From contig JAEYUL010000085.1 of assembly GCA_023432565.1 (NCBI GenBank), forward strand, positions 1 to 27,431: a DNA stretch of 27,431 bases, in the 5' to 3' direction. Of this stretch, positions 1 through 7,289 are shown one piece after another. Origin of the DNA: Actinomycetes bacterium (lineage in GTDB: Bacteria > Actinomycetota > Actinomycetes > Actinomycetales > Cellulomonadaceae). Position 1 is the stretch's first letter. Each line of letters starts with the position of its first letter. Made by a program: the position numbers and the translations under genes. The notes beneath the pieces were generated by a model. That model did not search any database, had not been told where the DNA came from, and was given only the letters and a program-made list of their open reading frames with translations.

Positions 1-35
1 GGTGAGGGTCGCGGGTTCGAATCCCGTCGTCCGCT
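1..35 (+). tRNA. tRNA-Gly, 3' part only (probable)
   Basis: The window opens inside a tRNA. Visible parts are the end of the variable region, a T-arm (stem 11-15/23-27 around a TTCGAAT loop), the 3' acceptor strand 28-34 and a U discriminator at 35. No CCA is encoded. The acceptor strand CGTCCGC, the U discriminator and the Gly-Cys-Val order common in actinobacteria suggest tRNA-Gly, but the anticodon lies outside the window, so identity is inferred. Confidence 0.7.
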
Positions 36-81
36 CGGAGACATCCTTCTCGGCCCAGGCCGCTGAGGACTGCGGTCTCAG

Positions 82-152
82 GGTGGAGTGGCCGAGAGGC
101 GAGGCAGCGGCCTGCAAAGCCGTATACGTGGGTTCGAATCCCATCTCCACCT
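82..152 (+). tRNA. tRNA-Cys (GCA)
   Basis: Complete cloverleaf. The acceptor stem 82-88 pairs perfectly with 145-151, the T-stem is 128-132/140-144 around TTCGAAT, and the anticodon GCA is at 114-116 in the loop CTGCAAA. The discriminator is U152, as expected for Cys, and no CCA is encoded. It is the middle gene of a three-tRNA cluster. Confidence 0.95.
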
Positions 153-167
153 CGCAAGCACCACCAC

Positions 168-242
168 GGGCGATTGGCGCAGCGGTAGCGCGCTTCCCTG
201 ACACGGAAGAGGTCACTGGTTCGAACCCAGTATCGCCCACCA
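168..242 (+). tRNA. tRNA-Val (GAC)
   Basis: The acceptor stem GGGCGAT (168-174) pairs with ATCGCCC (232-238), and the anticodon GAC is at 200-202. The discriminator A239 is followed by an encoded CCA at 240-242, unlike the other tRNAs here. Its T-arm and acceptor 3' half are identical to those of tRNA-Val(CAC) at 4929, so the two are paralogues. Confidence 0.95.
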
Positions 243-258
243 GCATCACTGCACGTCA

Positions 259-291
259 GAAGGCCGCCGCCGGTCAACCGGGGCGGCCTTC
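259..291 (+). terminator. Hairpin terminator after the tRNA cluster
   Basis: A perfect 10-bp stem (GAAGGCCGCC at 259-268, GGCGGCCTTC at 282-291) encloses a loop that can itself pair (CCGG/CCGG). There is no U-tract, which is common in GC-rich actinobacteria. It lies between the tRNA cluster and the convergent dehydratase gene, so it could stop transcription from both sides. Confidence 0.75.
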
Positions 292-320
292 GTCGCGCGT
301 GGGCGGCGCGCGGGGCGCGG

Positions 321-1205
321 TCAGGAGACCGTGTACTCCAGCAGGACGCGCGGCAGTGCGTCGACGAGCTCGCGGGCGAGGAAGCCGATCGGTCCCACCT
401 GCGCGGTGAGCCGGTCGCCCGCCCCCGTGTGCAGCGCGACGCCCCAGCAGGTCGCGCACGCGAGGTCCGTGCCGCCCGCGAGCAGCCCCGCGATCGCACC
501 GGCGAGCACGTCGCCGCTGCCGGACGTCCCGAGCCCCGAGTGCCCGCTCGCCGACTGCCACACCGTGCCGCCGGGCTCCGCGACATGCCCTGAGAGCGCG
601 ACGACGGCCCCGTACCGGTCGGCGATCGCGGCGGCCGCGTCGCGCGGCTCGAGCTCGTCGTCGCCGAGCAACCGGGATGCCTCGCTCCCGTTCGGTGTCA
701 GGACCAGCCGTCCCGCCAGGACGCGGCGTGCCGCGCTCAGGTCCGGGAGCACGCCGAGCGCGTAGGCGTCCAGGACGACGGGTGTCTCGGGCGGCAGCTC
801 GCCGCACACGTCCTCCACGACGGCCCGCGAGCCGTCCGCGTCGTCGAGCCCGGGCCCGACGAGCACCGCATCGGCGCGGTCGAGCTCGGCGGTCAGCAGC
901 TCGGCGGGTGCGGCGCGCACCGAGCCGCCGGGCGTCTCGGGCAGCGCGAGCACCCCCGCCTCGGGCACCGCGACGGCCACGGGCCCGCTCGCCGAGGACG
1001 CCACGGCGAGGGTGAGGCGGCCGGCCCCGATCCGCAGGGCGGCCAGCCCGGCGAGCATCGCAGCGCCCGGGGTGCGGCGCGCGCCGCCGATCACGAGCAC
1101 CGTTCCGCGCTGGTCCTTGGAGCCCTGCCGTTGCGGCAGCGGCCACTGTCGCAGCAGGGCGGGGGTGATCGGCAGCGCCGGGTCGCGTGCGTCGTCAGCG
1201 CCCAC
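321..1205 (-). CDS. nnrD: ADP/ATP-dependent NAD(P)H-hydrate dehydratase
   Basis: 294 aa, ribokinase-like fold. Enzymes of this family use ADP or ATP to dehydrate the damaged cofactor (S)-NADHX or NADPHX back to NADH or NADPH in the cytosol. Visible signatures are an N-terminal GTVLVIGGARRTPGAA nucleotide-site segment (about residues 34-49), VGPGLD (about 116), LTPNGSEASRLLG, and the C-terminal GTSGSGDVLAGAIAG motif carrying the catalytic Asp. Only the dehydratase domain is present: the N-terminal epimerase domain found in many bacterial fusions is absent and is not encoded nearby. The usual HPGE-like motif reads NGSE here. The GTG start lies inside the preceding phosphatase gene (11-nt overlap), so the pair is co-transcribed and probably translationally coupled. 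A GAGGGGACGG stretch upstream can serve as ribosome binding site. Confidence 0.82.
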   Translation of the reverse strand: MGADDARDPALPITPALLRQWPLPQRQGSKDQRGTVLVIGGARRTPGAAMLAGLAALRIGAGRLTLAVASSASGPVAVAVPEAGVLALPETPGGSVRAAPAELLTAELDRADAVLVGPGLDDADGSRAVVEDVCGELPPETPVVLDAYALGVLPDLSAARRVLAGRLVLTPNGSEASRLLGDDELEPRDAAAAIADRYGAVVALSGHVAEPGGTVWQSASGHSGLGTSGSGDVLAGAIAGLLAGGTDLACATCWGVALHTGAGDRLTAQVGPIGFLARELVDALPRVLLEYTVS

Positions 1206-1938
1206 GGGCGTCCGTCCCCTCGTGCTCGGTGACCGGAGCGTCGAGCACCGCCAGGTGGGCGACGTCGTCGAACGTCGTCGTGGTCCAGGCGTCGGCGGTG
1301 TGCTCGAGCACGCTGACCGACGCGTTGCGCACCCCGCCGTGACCGACGAGGTCGAACAGCTCGTCCTCGGTGAGGTCCTCCAGCACGTAGCGGACGAGGG
1401 CGATGACCGCGTCGTGCGTCACGACGAGCACCCGGCGCCCGGCCTCGCGCCGGTCGAGGTCGAGCAGGACGGAACGCAGACGCAGGGCCACGTCGGCCCA
1501 GGACTCACCGCCCGGTGGCCGGTAGTAGAACTTGCCGAGGTGCGCGCGGCGCTCCGCCTCGTCGGGCAGCAGCCGCGCCATGCCGCTCGTCGTGAGGCGG
1601 TCGGTGATGCCGAGCTCGCGGTCGCGCAGCCGCTCGTCGAGCCGCACGCGCAGGTCGAGCCCGGCCGCCCCGAGTGCCGCCTGAGCGGTCTGCCGGGCCC
1701 GCAGGTACGGCGAGCACCACGCGACGTCGGGGCGCTGCGCCACGGGCAGGTCCCCGAGCCAGGCGCCGACGGCCTGCGCCTGCTCGATCCCACGGCTGCT
1801 CAGCGGCGTGTCGGCGTCCCGCGTGCTCAGGTCGAGCCGGTCGGCACCCGCCAGCGCCGCGTCGGCGGACGCCACGTTGCCGACACTCTCGCCGTGCCGG
1901 ACCAGGAGGAGCGCTCGGGCGACGGGCGTGGACGACAT
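1195..1938 (-). CDS. Histidine phosphatase family protein (phosphoglycerate mutase-like)
   Basis: 247 aa. It carries the RHGE phosphate-pocket motif at residues 14-17 (nucleophile His15), the supporting SPYLRARQTA segment with Arg80, and the second catalytic His175 in VVTHDA. These identify a histidine-phosphatase-superfamily enzyme that hydrolyses a phosphomonoester through a phosphohistidine intermediate. The substrate cannot be told from sequence; cofactor-dependent mutase, acid phosphatase and other family members share this core. It is the first gene of a two-gene operon with the downstream dehydratase. The ATG is preceded by a -10-like TAGCGT with exactly 6 nt between, which suggests a leaderless transcript, and no Shine-Dalgarno sequence is seen. 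It is divergent from pabB. Confidence 0.88.
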   Translation of the reverse strand: MSSTPVARALLLVRHGESVGNVASADAALAGADRLDLSTRDADTPLSSRGIEQAQAVGAWLGDLPVAQRPDVAWCSPYLRARQTAQAALGAAGLDLRVRLDERLRDRELGITDRLTTSGMARLLPDEAERRAHLGKFYYRPPGGESWADVALRLRSVLLDLDRREAGRRVLVVTHDAVIALVRYVLEDLTEDELFDLVGHGGVRNASVSVLEHTADAWTTTTFDDVAHLAVLDAPVTEHEGTDARGR

Positions 1939-1944
1939 GACTCG

Positions 1945-1950
1945 ACGCTA
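1945..1950 (-). promoter_or_regulatory. -10 element of a probable leaderless promoter for the histidine phosphatase
   Basis: Read on the minus strand, TAGCGT fits the TANNNT consensus and ends 6 nt before the ATG at 1938. The transcript would therefore begin at or next to the start codon. No convincing -35 box is seen. Confidence 0.5.
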
Positions 1951-2057
1951 GCGGCGCCGGGTCGTGGTCGCCCGCGCAGGCGGCGCGTGCGCTGTGCGCG
2001 CCCCCGACCTGCATCGCCACCTCCTGGGCGCGCGCCTGGCGCGAGACGGTGCGCCGT

Positions 2058-2063
2058 TACGGT
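2058..2063 (+). promoter_or_regulatory. -10 element of a probable leaderless promoter for pabB
   Basis: TACGGT lies exactly 6 nt before an in-frame GTG at 2070. The alternative GTG at 2049 lies upstream of this element and has no Shine-Dalgarno sequence. I therefore prefer 2070 as the start. No clear -35 box. Confidence 0.45.
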
Positions 2064-2069
2064 GTGCGG

Positions 2070-3191
2070 GTGGTCGCACCTGTGGGCAGCGCGCGCTTCT
2101 CCGGCGTTCATCTGCGCGACGTCGTCGAGAGCGTCGACGTGCTGGCGGAGCCCGCGAGGCTGACGACGCCGGGATGGTGGGCCCTCGTCGGGGAGTTCGA
2201 AGGTCGCGTGCGGGCCTGGCGCTTCGCCGACGCGAGTGTGCCCCCAGAGCCGGCCGTGCCGTCGGCGGTGTCCCGCGCGGTCTGGGAGGGGCCCGACCGG
2301 GCACGGTGGACCAGCTCGATGAGCCGGGCGCAGTACCTGGCCGCCGTGCGGGAGGTGCGTGCGCGCGTCCGTGCGGGCGACGTCTACCAGGCCAACCTGT
2401 GCCGGGTGCTGAGCGCTCCGCTCGGCTCGCTGCGCGACGAGCCGGACGCCCTCGCGCTCGCCGACGTGCTCGGCGCGGGCAACCCGGCGCCGTTCGCCGG
2501 TCACGTGCACGTGCCGCACGGCCAGGTGGGACTGGACCCCGTCTGGGTCGTGACCGCGTCGCCGGAGCTCTTCCTGCGACTCGAGAACGACGTGCTGACC
2601 TCGTCGCCGATCAAGGGCACCGCGGAGGTCGCCGCGGGGCTGACGGCCAAGGACACCGCCGAGAACGTCATGATCACCGACCTCGTGCGCAACGACCTGC
2701 AGCACGTGTGCCGTCCCGCGACGGTGGAGGTCACCACGCTCCTCGGCGTCGAGGAGCACCCCGGCCTGGTGCACCTGGTCTCCACCGTGCAGGGCGTCCT
2801 TCGCCCGGACGTCGCGGCGGCCGGCGACCTGTGGGCGCAGGTGCTCGACGCGACCTACCCGCCGGGATCGGTCTCGGGCGCCCCGAAGTCCTCCGCGCTG
2901 CGTGTGATCGCGGAGCTCGAGCCCGTGCCGCGCGGCCCGTACTGCGGGCTCGTCGGCTGGCTGCACGTCGCGCAGGACGGACGCACGCGCGCCGAGCTCG
3001 CGGTCGGCATCCGGACGTTCTGGTGGACCGCGGACGCCGCGGGCGTGGGCCTTCTGCACTTCGGCACGGGCGCGGGCATCACGTGGGGCAGCGACCCGCA
3101 GGGCGAGTGGGCGGAGACCGAGCTCAAGGCCGCGCGTCTCGTCGCCCTGGCGTCCGGCTCGCCCGCCGGGGCACCAGGGCTGCGAGACTGA
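2070..3191 (+). CDS. pabB: Aminodeoxychorismate synthase component I (chorismate-binding enzyme)
   Basis: 373 aa from GTG 2070 (380 aa if GTG 2049 is used). It belongs to the anthranilate/isochorismate/aminodeoxychorismate synthase family. Visible family motifs are PIKGT (Lys182, the lysine diagnostic of PabB and isochorismate-type enzymes), KDTAENVMITDLVRNDL, the GSVSGAPK loop and YCGLVGW, followed by ELAVGIRT. It should convert chorismate plus ammonia into 4-amino-4-deoxychorismate for p-aminobenzoate and folate synthesis. PabC follows after 4 nt, which supports PabB over TrpE. The glutamine amidotransferase partner PabA is not in the window. The 5' end is divergent from the phosphatase operon. 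Confidence 0.88.
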   Translation: MVAPVGSARFSGVHLRDVVESVDVLAEPARLTTPGWWALVGEFEGRVRAWRFADASVPPEPAVPSAVSRAVWEGPDRARWTSSMSRAQYLAAVREVRARVRAGDVYQANLCRVLSAPLGSLRDEPDALALADVLGAGNPAPFAGHVHVPHGQVGLDPVWVVTASPELFLRLENDVLTSSPIKGTAEVAAGLTAKDTAENVMITDLVRNDLQHVCRPATVEVTTLLGVEEHPGLVHLVSTVQGVLRPDVAAAGDLWAQVLDATYPPGSVSGAPKSSALRVIAELEPVPRGPYCGLVGWLHVAQDGRTRAELAVGIRTFWWTADAAGVGLLHFGTGAGITWGSDPQGEWAETELKAARLVALASGSPAGAPGLRD

Positions 3192-3195
3192 CGTC

Positions 3196-4056
3196 ATGAG
3201 CGTGGTGATCTGGGCTGACGGGCGGCTGCACGCACCGGCCGACCCCATCGTGACGGGGGTCGACCACGGGCTGACCGTCGGCGACGGTGTCTTCGAGACG
3301 TGTGCGGTCTACTCCGGGCAGGCGTTCGCGCTCACCCGGCACCTGCGCAGGCTCGCCCGGTCCGCCGCCGGGCTCGGGCTGCCCGTCCCTGACGAGGCGC
3401 TCGTGCGGGACGCCGTCGACGAGGTCCTCGCCGCTGCGGGCGACGCCGGCCGGCTGCGCATCACCTTCACGGGAGGACCCGGACCGCTCGGTTCGCACCG
3501 CGACGCGCCGCAGGACCAACGCCCGATGCTCGTCGTCCTGGCCGGCCCGGCGACCCGCGCGGAGGTGAGCCGCGCCGTGCGCGTGCCGTGGGTGCGCAAC
3601 GAGCGCTCGGCGGTGGCCGGACTCAAGACCACGTCGTACGCGGAGAACGTCGTCGCTCTCGCGTTCGCCCACCGCCGCGGCGCCGACGAGGCCGTGCTCG
3701 CCAACACGGTGGGCGAGCTGTGCGAGGGGACCGGCTCGAACGTCGTCGTCGAGCGCGGGGGAGAGCTGCTGACGCCTGCGCTGTCCGCGGGGTGCCTGGC
3801 CGGAGTGACGCGCGAGCTCCTGCTCGAGTGGGGGCCGCAGGCCGGCATCCCTGCGCGTGAGGCCGAGCCGGGCGAGCTGCCCTACGAGGTCCTCGACGAC
3901 GTGCTGGCCGGTGCCGCGCACCTGACGCTGACGGGTTCGATCAGGAACGTCTCCCCGGTGGTCTCGCTCGACGAGCAGGACGTGGCGCCCGGTGAGCTCT
4001 CGCGCGCCGCGGCGGCGATGTTCCAGACGCGGGCGCTGGACGACCTCGACCCCTGA
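3196..4056 (+). CDS. pabC: Class IV aminotransferase, probable 4-amino-4-deoxychorismate lyase
   Basis: 286 aa, fold-type IV PLP enzyme. The likely PLP Schiff-base lysine is Lys144 in AGLKTTSYAENVVA. Other class IV landmarks are the N-terminal DHGLTVGDGVFET segment (residues 23-35), the LTRHLRRL helix, and EGTGSNVVVE with its phosphate-contacting Gly/Ser/Asn. Coming 4 nt after pabB, it most likely releases pyruvate from aminodeoxychorismate to give p-aminobenzoate. Branched-chain or D-amino acid aminotransferases share the fold, so the assignment rests partly on context. The ATG start fits the homologous N-terminus. The gene converges on the SsgA-like gene, with a hairpin between them. Confidence 0.85.
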   Translation: MSVVIWADGRLHAPADPIVTGVDHGLTVGDGVFETCAVYSGQAFALTRHLRRLARSAAGLGLPVPDEALVRDAVDEVLAAAGDAGRLRITFTGGPGPLGSHRDAPQDQRPMLVVLAGPATRAEVSRAVRVPWVRNERSAVAGLKTTSYAENVVALAFAHRRGADEAVLANTVGELCEGTGSNVVVERGGELLTPALSAGCLAGVTRELLLEWGPQAGIPAREAEPGELPYEVLDDVLAGAAHLTLTGSIRNVSPVVSLDEQDVAPGELSRAAAAMFQTRALDDLDP

Positions 4057-4087
4057 CCCGGGCGACGGCCGTGCCCGGACAGCGGAC

Positions 4088-4119
4088 GACCGGCCCCGTC
4101 GTCGTCGTCGGGACCGGTC
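4088..4119. terminator. Hairpin between convergent pabC and the SsgA-like gene
   Basis: 11-nt arms (4088-4098 and 4109-4119) pair with a single C/A mismatch around a loop made of GTC repeats. Its position between two convergent 3' ends suggests a bidirectional terminator. Confidence 0.55.
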
Positions 4120-4131
4120 GAAGGATCGTGG

Positions 4132-4560
4132 TCAGGCCGTGAGCAGCGCGGCGATGAACGCCGAGATCTCCGACTCCATGCGGTCGCTCTCCGCGCCGAG
4201 CGGCACGAGCGCCTCGGTGCCGGCGAGGAACCGGATGAGGGGTTCGCTGGGCGCGGCGAGGAGGGCGCTGCCCTCGACCCCGCTCAACGAGACGAGCGCG
4301 TAGTCGGGATCCTCGTCCCGCCATACCTGGACGTCGCCACTTCCGGCAGGCGCGTCGGCTGTGGCGTGCATGCCCATGGAGAGCAGCTCGCGACCGATGA
4401 GCCAGGTCGACATGGTGTGCGGGCCGGTGAAGACAGCGCGCACCGTGTACGGGTCCGAGGTCCGGAAGGAGAGCTCAGCGTTGACCGGGATGACGCTCGC
4501 GTCACTGCCGATCAGCTGCATGGCGACGACCTCGACGACGTCGTACGACGAATGCGTCAT
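4132..4560 (-). CDS. SsgA-family sporulation/cell division regulator (SsgB-like)
   Basis: 142 aa, close to the roughly 135-145 aa usual for SsgA-like proteins. Family features are the DPYTVRAVF strand (residues about 37-45), the STWLIGRELLSMGM segment, GDVQVW, and the hydrophobic ALVSLSG...ALLAAPSEPLIRFLAGTEALVPLG region. SsgA-like proteins are actinobacterium-specific; in Streptomyces SsgB recruits FtsZ to division sites with SsgA. In a unicellular or non-sporulating relative the role is presumably in cell division or wall remodelling, but that is inference. A strong GAGGAGGG ribosome binding site sits just before the ATG. It is monocistronic as far as seen, and faces a 368-bp upstream region with palindromes. 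Confidence 0.88.
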   Translation of the reverse strand: MTHSSYDVVEVVAMQLIGSDASVIPVNAELSFRTSDPYTVRAVFTGPHTMSTWLIGRELLSMGMHATADAPAGSGDVQVWRDEDPDYALVSLSGVEGSALLAAPSEPLIRFLAGTEALVPLGAESDRMESEISAFIAALLTA

Positions 4561-4677
4561 CGGGTCCCTCCTCGTCTACATGGGCTGTTGGTCCCATCAT
4601 GGCAGCGCGGATGCCCGATTGGACCGGAAGTGCTCCGAGGTTCACCCGGTGGGACGCGTGGTGAGCGCGTCCGACCT

Positions 4678-4691
4678 AGGTGCATGCACCT
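4678..4691. promoter_or_regulatory. Perfect 14-bp palindrome, candidate operator
   Basis: AGGTGCATGCACCT reads the same on both strands. It lies 118 bp upstream of the SsgA-like start. A dimeric regulator site is plausible, but the regulator is unknown. Confidence 0.4.
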
Positions 4692-4720
4692 GTCCGTGGC
4701 GCGCCGGCCGGGCCGACGTC

Positions 4721-4732
4721 CACTCGCGAGTG
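4721..4732. promoter_or_regulatory. Perfect 12-bp palindrome, candidate operator
   Basis: CACTCGCGAGTG is perfectly symmetric and abuts an AT-rich patch in the same intergenic region. Function is unknown. Confidence 0.35.
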
Positions 4733-4854
4733 ACACATATCCGAACAATCGGTCGCTCACGGCGACGACTTGAGCATTCTCGTCCGATGGGCTTGCGACG
4801 ATCGGCAGTGCCTGCAGTGCTGATCATGCCGGACGGGCCCCTCGCGCGTCCCGG

Positions 4855-4885
4855 TTTCAGGATCTGCGTCCTGGGCAGGTAGCAT
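4855..4885 (+). promoter_or_regulatory. Candidate promoter of tRNA-Val(CAC)
   Basis: A -10-like TAGCAT (4880-4885) has a weak -35-like TTTCAG (4855-4860) 19 bp upstream. It would start transcription near 4892, about 37 nt before the mature tRNA. Confidence 0.4.
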
Positions 4886-4928
4886 CTTCGTCGGCGTCGC
4901 CCACGGGTGACGTGCCGGACATGTTCCC

Positions 4929-5000
4929 GGGCGATTGGCTCAGTGGTAGAGCGCCTCGTTCACACCGAGGAGGTCACTGGTTCGAACCCAGTATCGCCCA
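4929..5000 (+). tRNA. tRNA-Val (CAC)
   Basis: The acceptor stem GGGCGAT (4929-4935) pairs with 4993-4999. The anticodon stem CCTCG/CGAGG encloses the loop TTCACAC with anticodon CAC at 4961-4963. Discriminator A5000 is followed by CCC, so CCA must be added enzymatically. The T-arm and acceptor 3' strand are identical to those of tRNA-Val(GAC) at 168. Confidence 0.95.
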
Positions 5001-5010
5001 CCCGATCGGA

Positions 5011-5039
5011 CCGAAGGCCGCCCTCGAGGCGGCCTTCGG
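5011..5039 (+). terminator. Terminator after tRNA-Val(CAC)
   Basis: A perfect 12-bp stem (5011-5022 with 5028-5039) closes a 5-nt loop, 10 nt after the tRNA. There is no U-tract. Its arm CGAAGGCCGCC closely matches the terminators at 259 and 12665. Confidence 0.8.
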
Positions 5040-5270
5040 CGTCTGCGGCGACAGTCCGGACGGCCGCGCGCTGCGCGGGCCGGTGCGGGTCGCGGGCAGG
5101 GCGCCTGGGTGATCGCGCGGCGGCCGCCGCCCACCAGGCGTGACGCCGCGGGTGCGGCGAGTGCTCGGATGAGTCCGGCCACCCGCGCGGGTAGCATCGA
5201 CGGGACCCGCCGCCCGGCGGGCCCCTCTCGCGCTGTGCCTGCGCGAGCTCCCGAGGAAGGCCCCTGCCCC

Positions 5271-7286
5271 GTGCCTGATCAGATCGCCCTCACCGTCGAC
5301 GGAACCGCGACCACGGTGCAGGTGGGCACGACGGGCACCGACCTCTTCGGCGACCGCAAGGACGTCGTCGTCGTGCGCGTCGACGGCGAGCTGAAGGACC
5401 TGGCTCTGCCGATCCCCGACGACGCGAAGGTCGTCGAGCCCGTCAGCGTGCACGAGCCCGACGGGCTCGCGGTGCTGCGGCACAGCGCCGCTCACGTTCT
5501 CGCCCAGGCCGTGCAGGAGGTCAACCCGAGCGCGAAGCTGGGCATCGGCCCGCCGATCACCGACGGCTTCTACTACGACTTCGACGTCGAGACGCCGTTC
5601 ACCCCGGAGGACCTGCGGGCGCTCGAGAAGGTCATGTCCCGCATCGTCAAGGAGGGTCAGACCTTCCGGCGCTGGGACGTGAGCGAGGAGCAGGCACGCG
5701 AGGTGCTGGCCGACGAGCCGTACAAGCTCGAGCTCATCGGCCTCAAGGGCGAGCCGGGTGCGGCGGACGGCGCGAGCGTCGAGGTGGGCCTGGGCGGCCT
5801 GTCGATCTACCAGAACGTGCGCGGCGCCGGGCGTGAGAGCGAGACGGTCGTCTGGCAGGACCTGTGCCGCGGCCCGCACCTGCCCAGCACCCGGCTGATC
5901 GGCAACGGCTTGCAGCTCATGCGCTCGGCGGCGGCGTACTGGCGAGGCAGCGAGAAGAACCCGCAGCTGCAGCGTGTCTACGGCACCGCGTGGCCCAGCA
6001 AGGACGAGCTCAAGGCGCACCTCGACCGGCTGGCCGAGGCCGAGCGTCGCGACCACCGTCGCCTCGGCAACGAGCTCGACCTGTTCTCGTTCCCCGACGA
6101 GATCGGCTCGGGGCTGGCGGTGTTCCACCCCAAGGGCGGGATCGTGCGCATGGAGATGGAGGAGTACTCGCGTCGTCGGCACGTCGAGGCCGGGTACTCG
6201 TTCGTCAACAGCCCGCACATCACCAAGGCGAAGCTGTTCGAGACCTCGCGGCACCTCGAGTGGTACGCCGACGGCATGTACCCCCCGATGCGGCTCGACG
6301 CCGAGTACCACGAGGACGGCACGGTCAAGCGCGAGGGCCAGGACTACTACCTCAAGCCCATGAACTGCCCCATGCACAACCTCGTGTACCGCTCGCGCGG
6401 TCGCTCGTACCGCGAGCTGCCGCTGCGGCTCTTCGAGTTCGGCACGGTCTACCGGTACGAGAAGTCGGGCGTGGTGCACGGGCTGACCCGGGCGCGCGGC
6501 TTCACCCAGGACGACGCGCACATCTACACCACCCGCGAGCAGATGCGCACCGAGCTCGCCTCGCTGCTGACGTTCGTCCTCGACCTCCTGCGCGACTACG
6601 GCCTCGACGACTTCTACCTCGAGCTGTCGACCCGCGACCCGGAGAAGTCGGTGGGGGACGACGCGACGTGGGCCGAGGCGACCGAGACCCTGCGCGAGGT
6701 CGCCACGGCCTCGGGTCTGCAGCTCGTCGACGACCCGGGCGGCGCGGCGTTCTACGGCCCGAAGATCTCGGTGCAGGTCAAGGACGCGATCGGGCGGACC
6801 TGGCAGCTGTCGACGATCCAGCTCGACTTCTTCGAGCCGGAGCTGTTCGAGCTCGAGTACACCGCCCCCGACGGCTCGCGTCAGCGGCCCGTGATGATCC
6901 ACCGAGCGCTGTTCGGCTCGATCGAGCGCTTCTTCGGGATCCTCGTCGAGCACTACGCGGGGGCGTTCCCGGCGTGGCTCGCGCCCGTCCAGGTGCTCGC
7001 GGTCCCCGTGGCGGAGCCGTTCGAGGCCTACCTCGAGGACGTCGTCGCGCAGCTGCGTGCCCACGGGGTCCGCGCCGAGCTGGACCGCTCCGACGACCGC
7101 TTCGGCAAGAAGATCCGCAACGCGAGCACGCAGAAGATCCCGTTCGTGCTGATCGCCGGCGGCGAGGACGTCGAGGCGGGCGCGGTGTCGTTCCGGTACC
7201 GCGACGGACGGCAGGACAACGGCGTGCCGGTCGCGGAGGCGGTCGAGCGGATCGTCGCCGCGGTCCGTGACCACGCGCAGGTCTGA
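5271..7286 (+). CDS. thrS: Threonine--tRNA ligase
   Basis: 671 aa class II aminoacyl-tRNA synthetase that charges tRNA-Thr in the cytosol. Domain order is: TGS domain (about 2-62); the editing/second additional domain with HSAAH at 71-75 and CRGPHLPST; the class II catalytic core; and a C-terminal anticodon-binding domain. Catalytic zinc ligands are visible in LKPMNCPMHN (Cys), in FTQDDAHIY (His) and in the motif 3 region MIHRALFGSIERF (His). The frame is open upstream to 5109, but GTG 5271 fits the family N-terminus and has GAGGAAGG 10 nt upstream. The leader 5040-5270 shows no T-box specifier or antiterminator motif. It heads a gene string ending at 11427, as in mycobacteria. Confidence 0.98.
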   Translation: MPDQIALTVDGTATTVQVGTTGTDLFGDRKDVVVVRVDGELKDLALPIPDDAKVVEPVSVHEPDGLAVLRHSAAHVLAQAVQEVNPSAKLGIGPPITDGFYYDFDVETPFTPEDLRALEKVMSRIVKEGQTFRRWDVSEEQAREVLADEPYKLELIGLKGEPGAADGASVEVGLGGLSIYQNVRGAGRESETVVWQDLCRGPHLPSTRLIGNGLQLMRSAAAYWRGSEKNPQLQRVYGTAWPSKDELKAHLDRLAEAERRDHRRLGNELDLFSFPDEIGSGLAVFHPKGGIVRMEMEEYSRRRHVEAGYSFVNSPHITKAKLFETSRHLEWYADGMYPPMRLDAEYHEDGTVKREGQDYYLKPMNCPMHNLVYRSRGRSYRELPLRLFEFGTVYRYEKSGVVHGLTRARGFTQDDAHIYTTREQMRTELASLLTFVLDLLRDYGLDDFYLELSTRDPEKSVGDDATWAEATETLREVATASGLQLVDDPGGAAFYGPKISVQVKDAIGRTWQLSTIQLDFFEPELFELEYTAPDGSRQRPVMIHRALFGSIERFFGILVEHYAGAFPAWLAPVQVLAVPVAEPFEAYLEDVVAQLRAHGVRAELDRSDDRFGKKIRNASTQKIPFVLIAGGEDVEAGAVSFRYRDGRQDNGVPVAEAVERIVAAVRDHAQV

Positions 7287-7289
7287 CGC

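Larger units (their letters stand above)
4561..4928. other. Intergenic region upstream of the SsgA-like gene and tRNA-Val, with palindromes
   Basis: No plausible gene is seen here. The stretch holds an inverted repeat ATGGG-N8-CCCAT (4580-4597) close to the SsgA-like start, a perfect 14-bp palindrome AGGTGCATGCACCT (4678-4691), and a perfect 12-bp palindrome CACTCGCGAGTG (4721-4732). Next to the latter is a relatively AT-rich patch (4733-4750). These look like operator sites in a divergent promoter region. The right end carries the candidate tRNA-Val promoter. Confidence 0.55.

Noticed and set aside
1827..3248. 473-aa minus-strand frame opposite pabB
   Set aside because: Antisense shadow; pabB carries all chorismate-enzyme motifs on the plus strand.
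207..5003. 33-nt direct repeat shared by 207-241 and 4969-5002 as an attachment site
   Set aside because: It is the common T-arm and acceptor half of two tRNA-Val genes; no integrase or foreign DNA lies between them.
5040..5270. T-box or other riboswitch before thrS
   Set aside because: No T-box antiterminator core or specifier loop was found, only GC-rich leader and a normal ribosome binding site.
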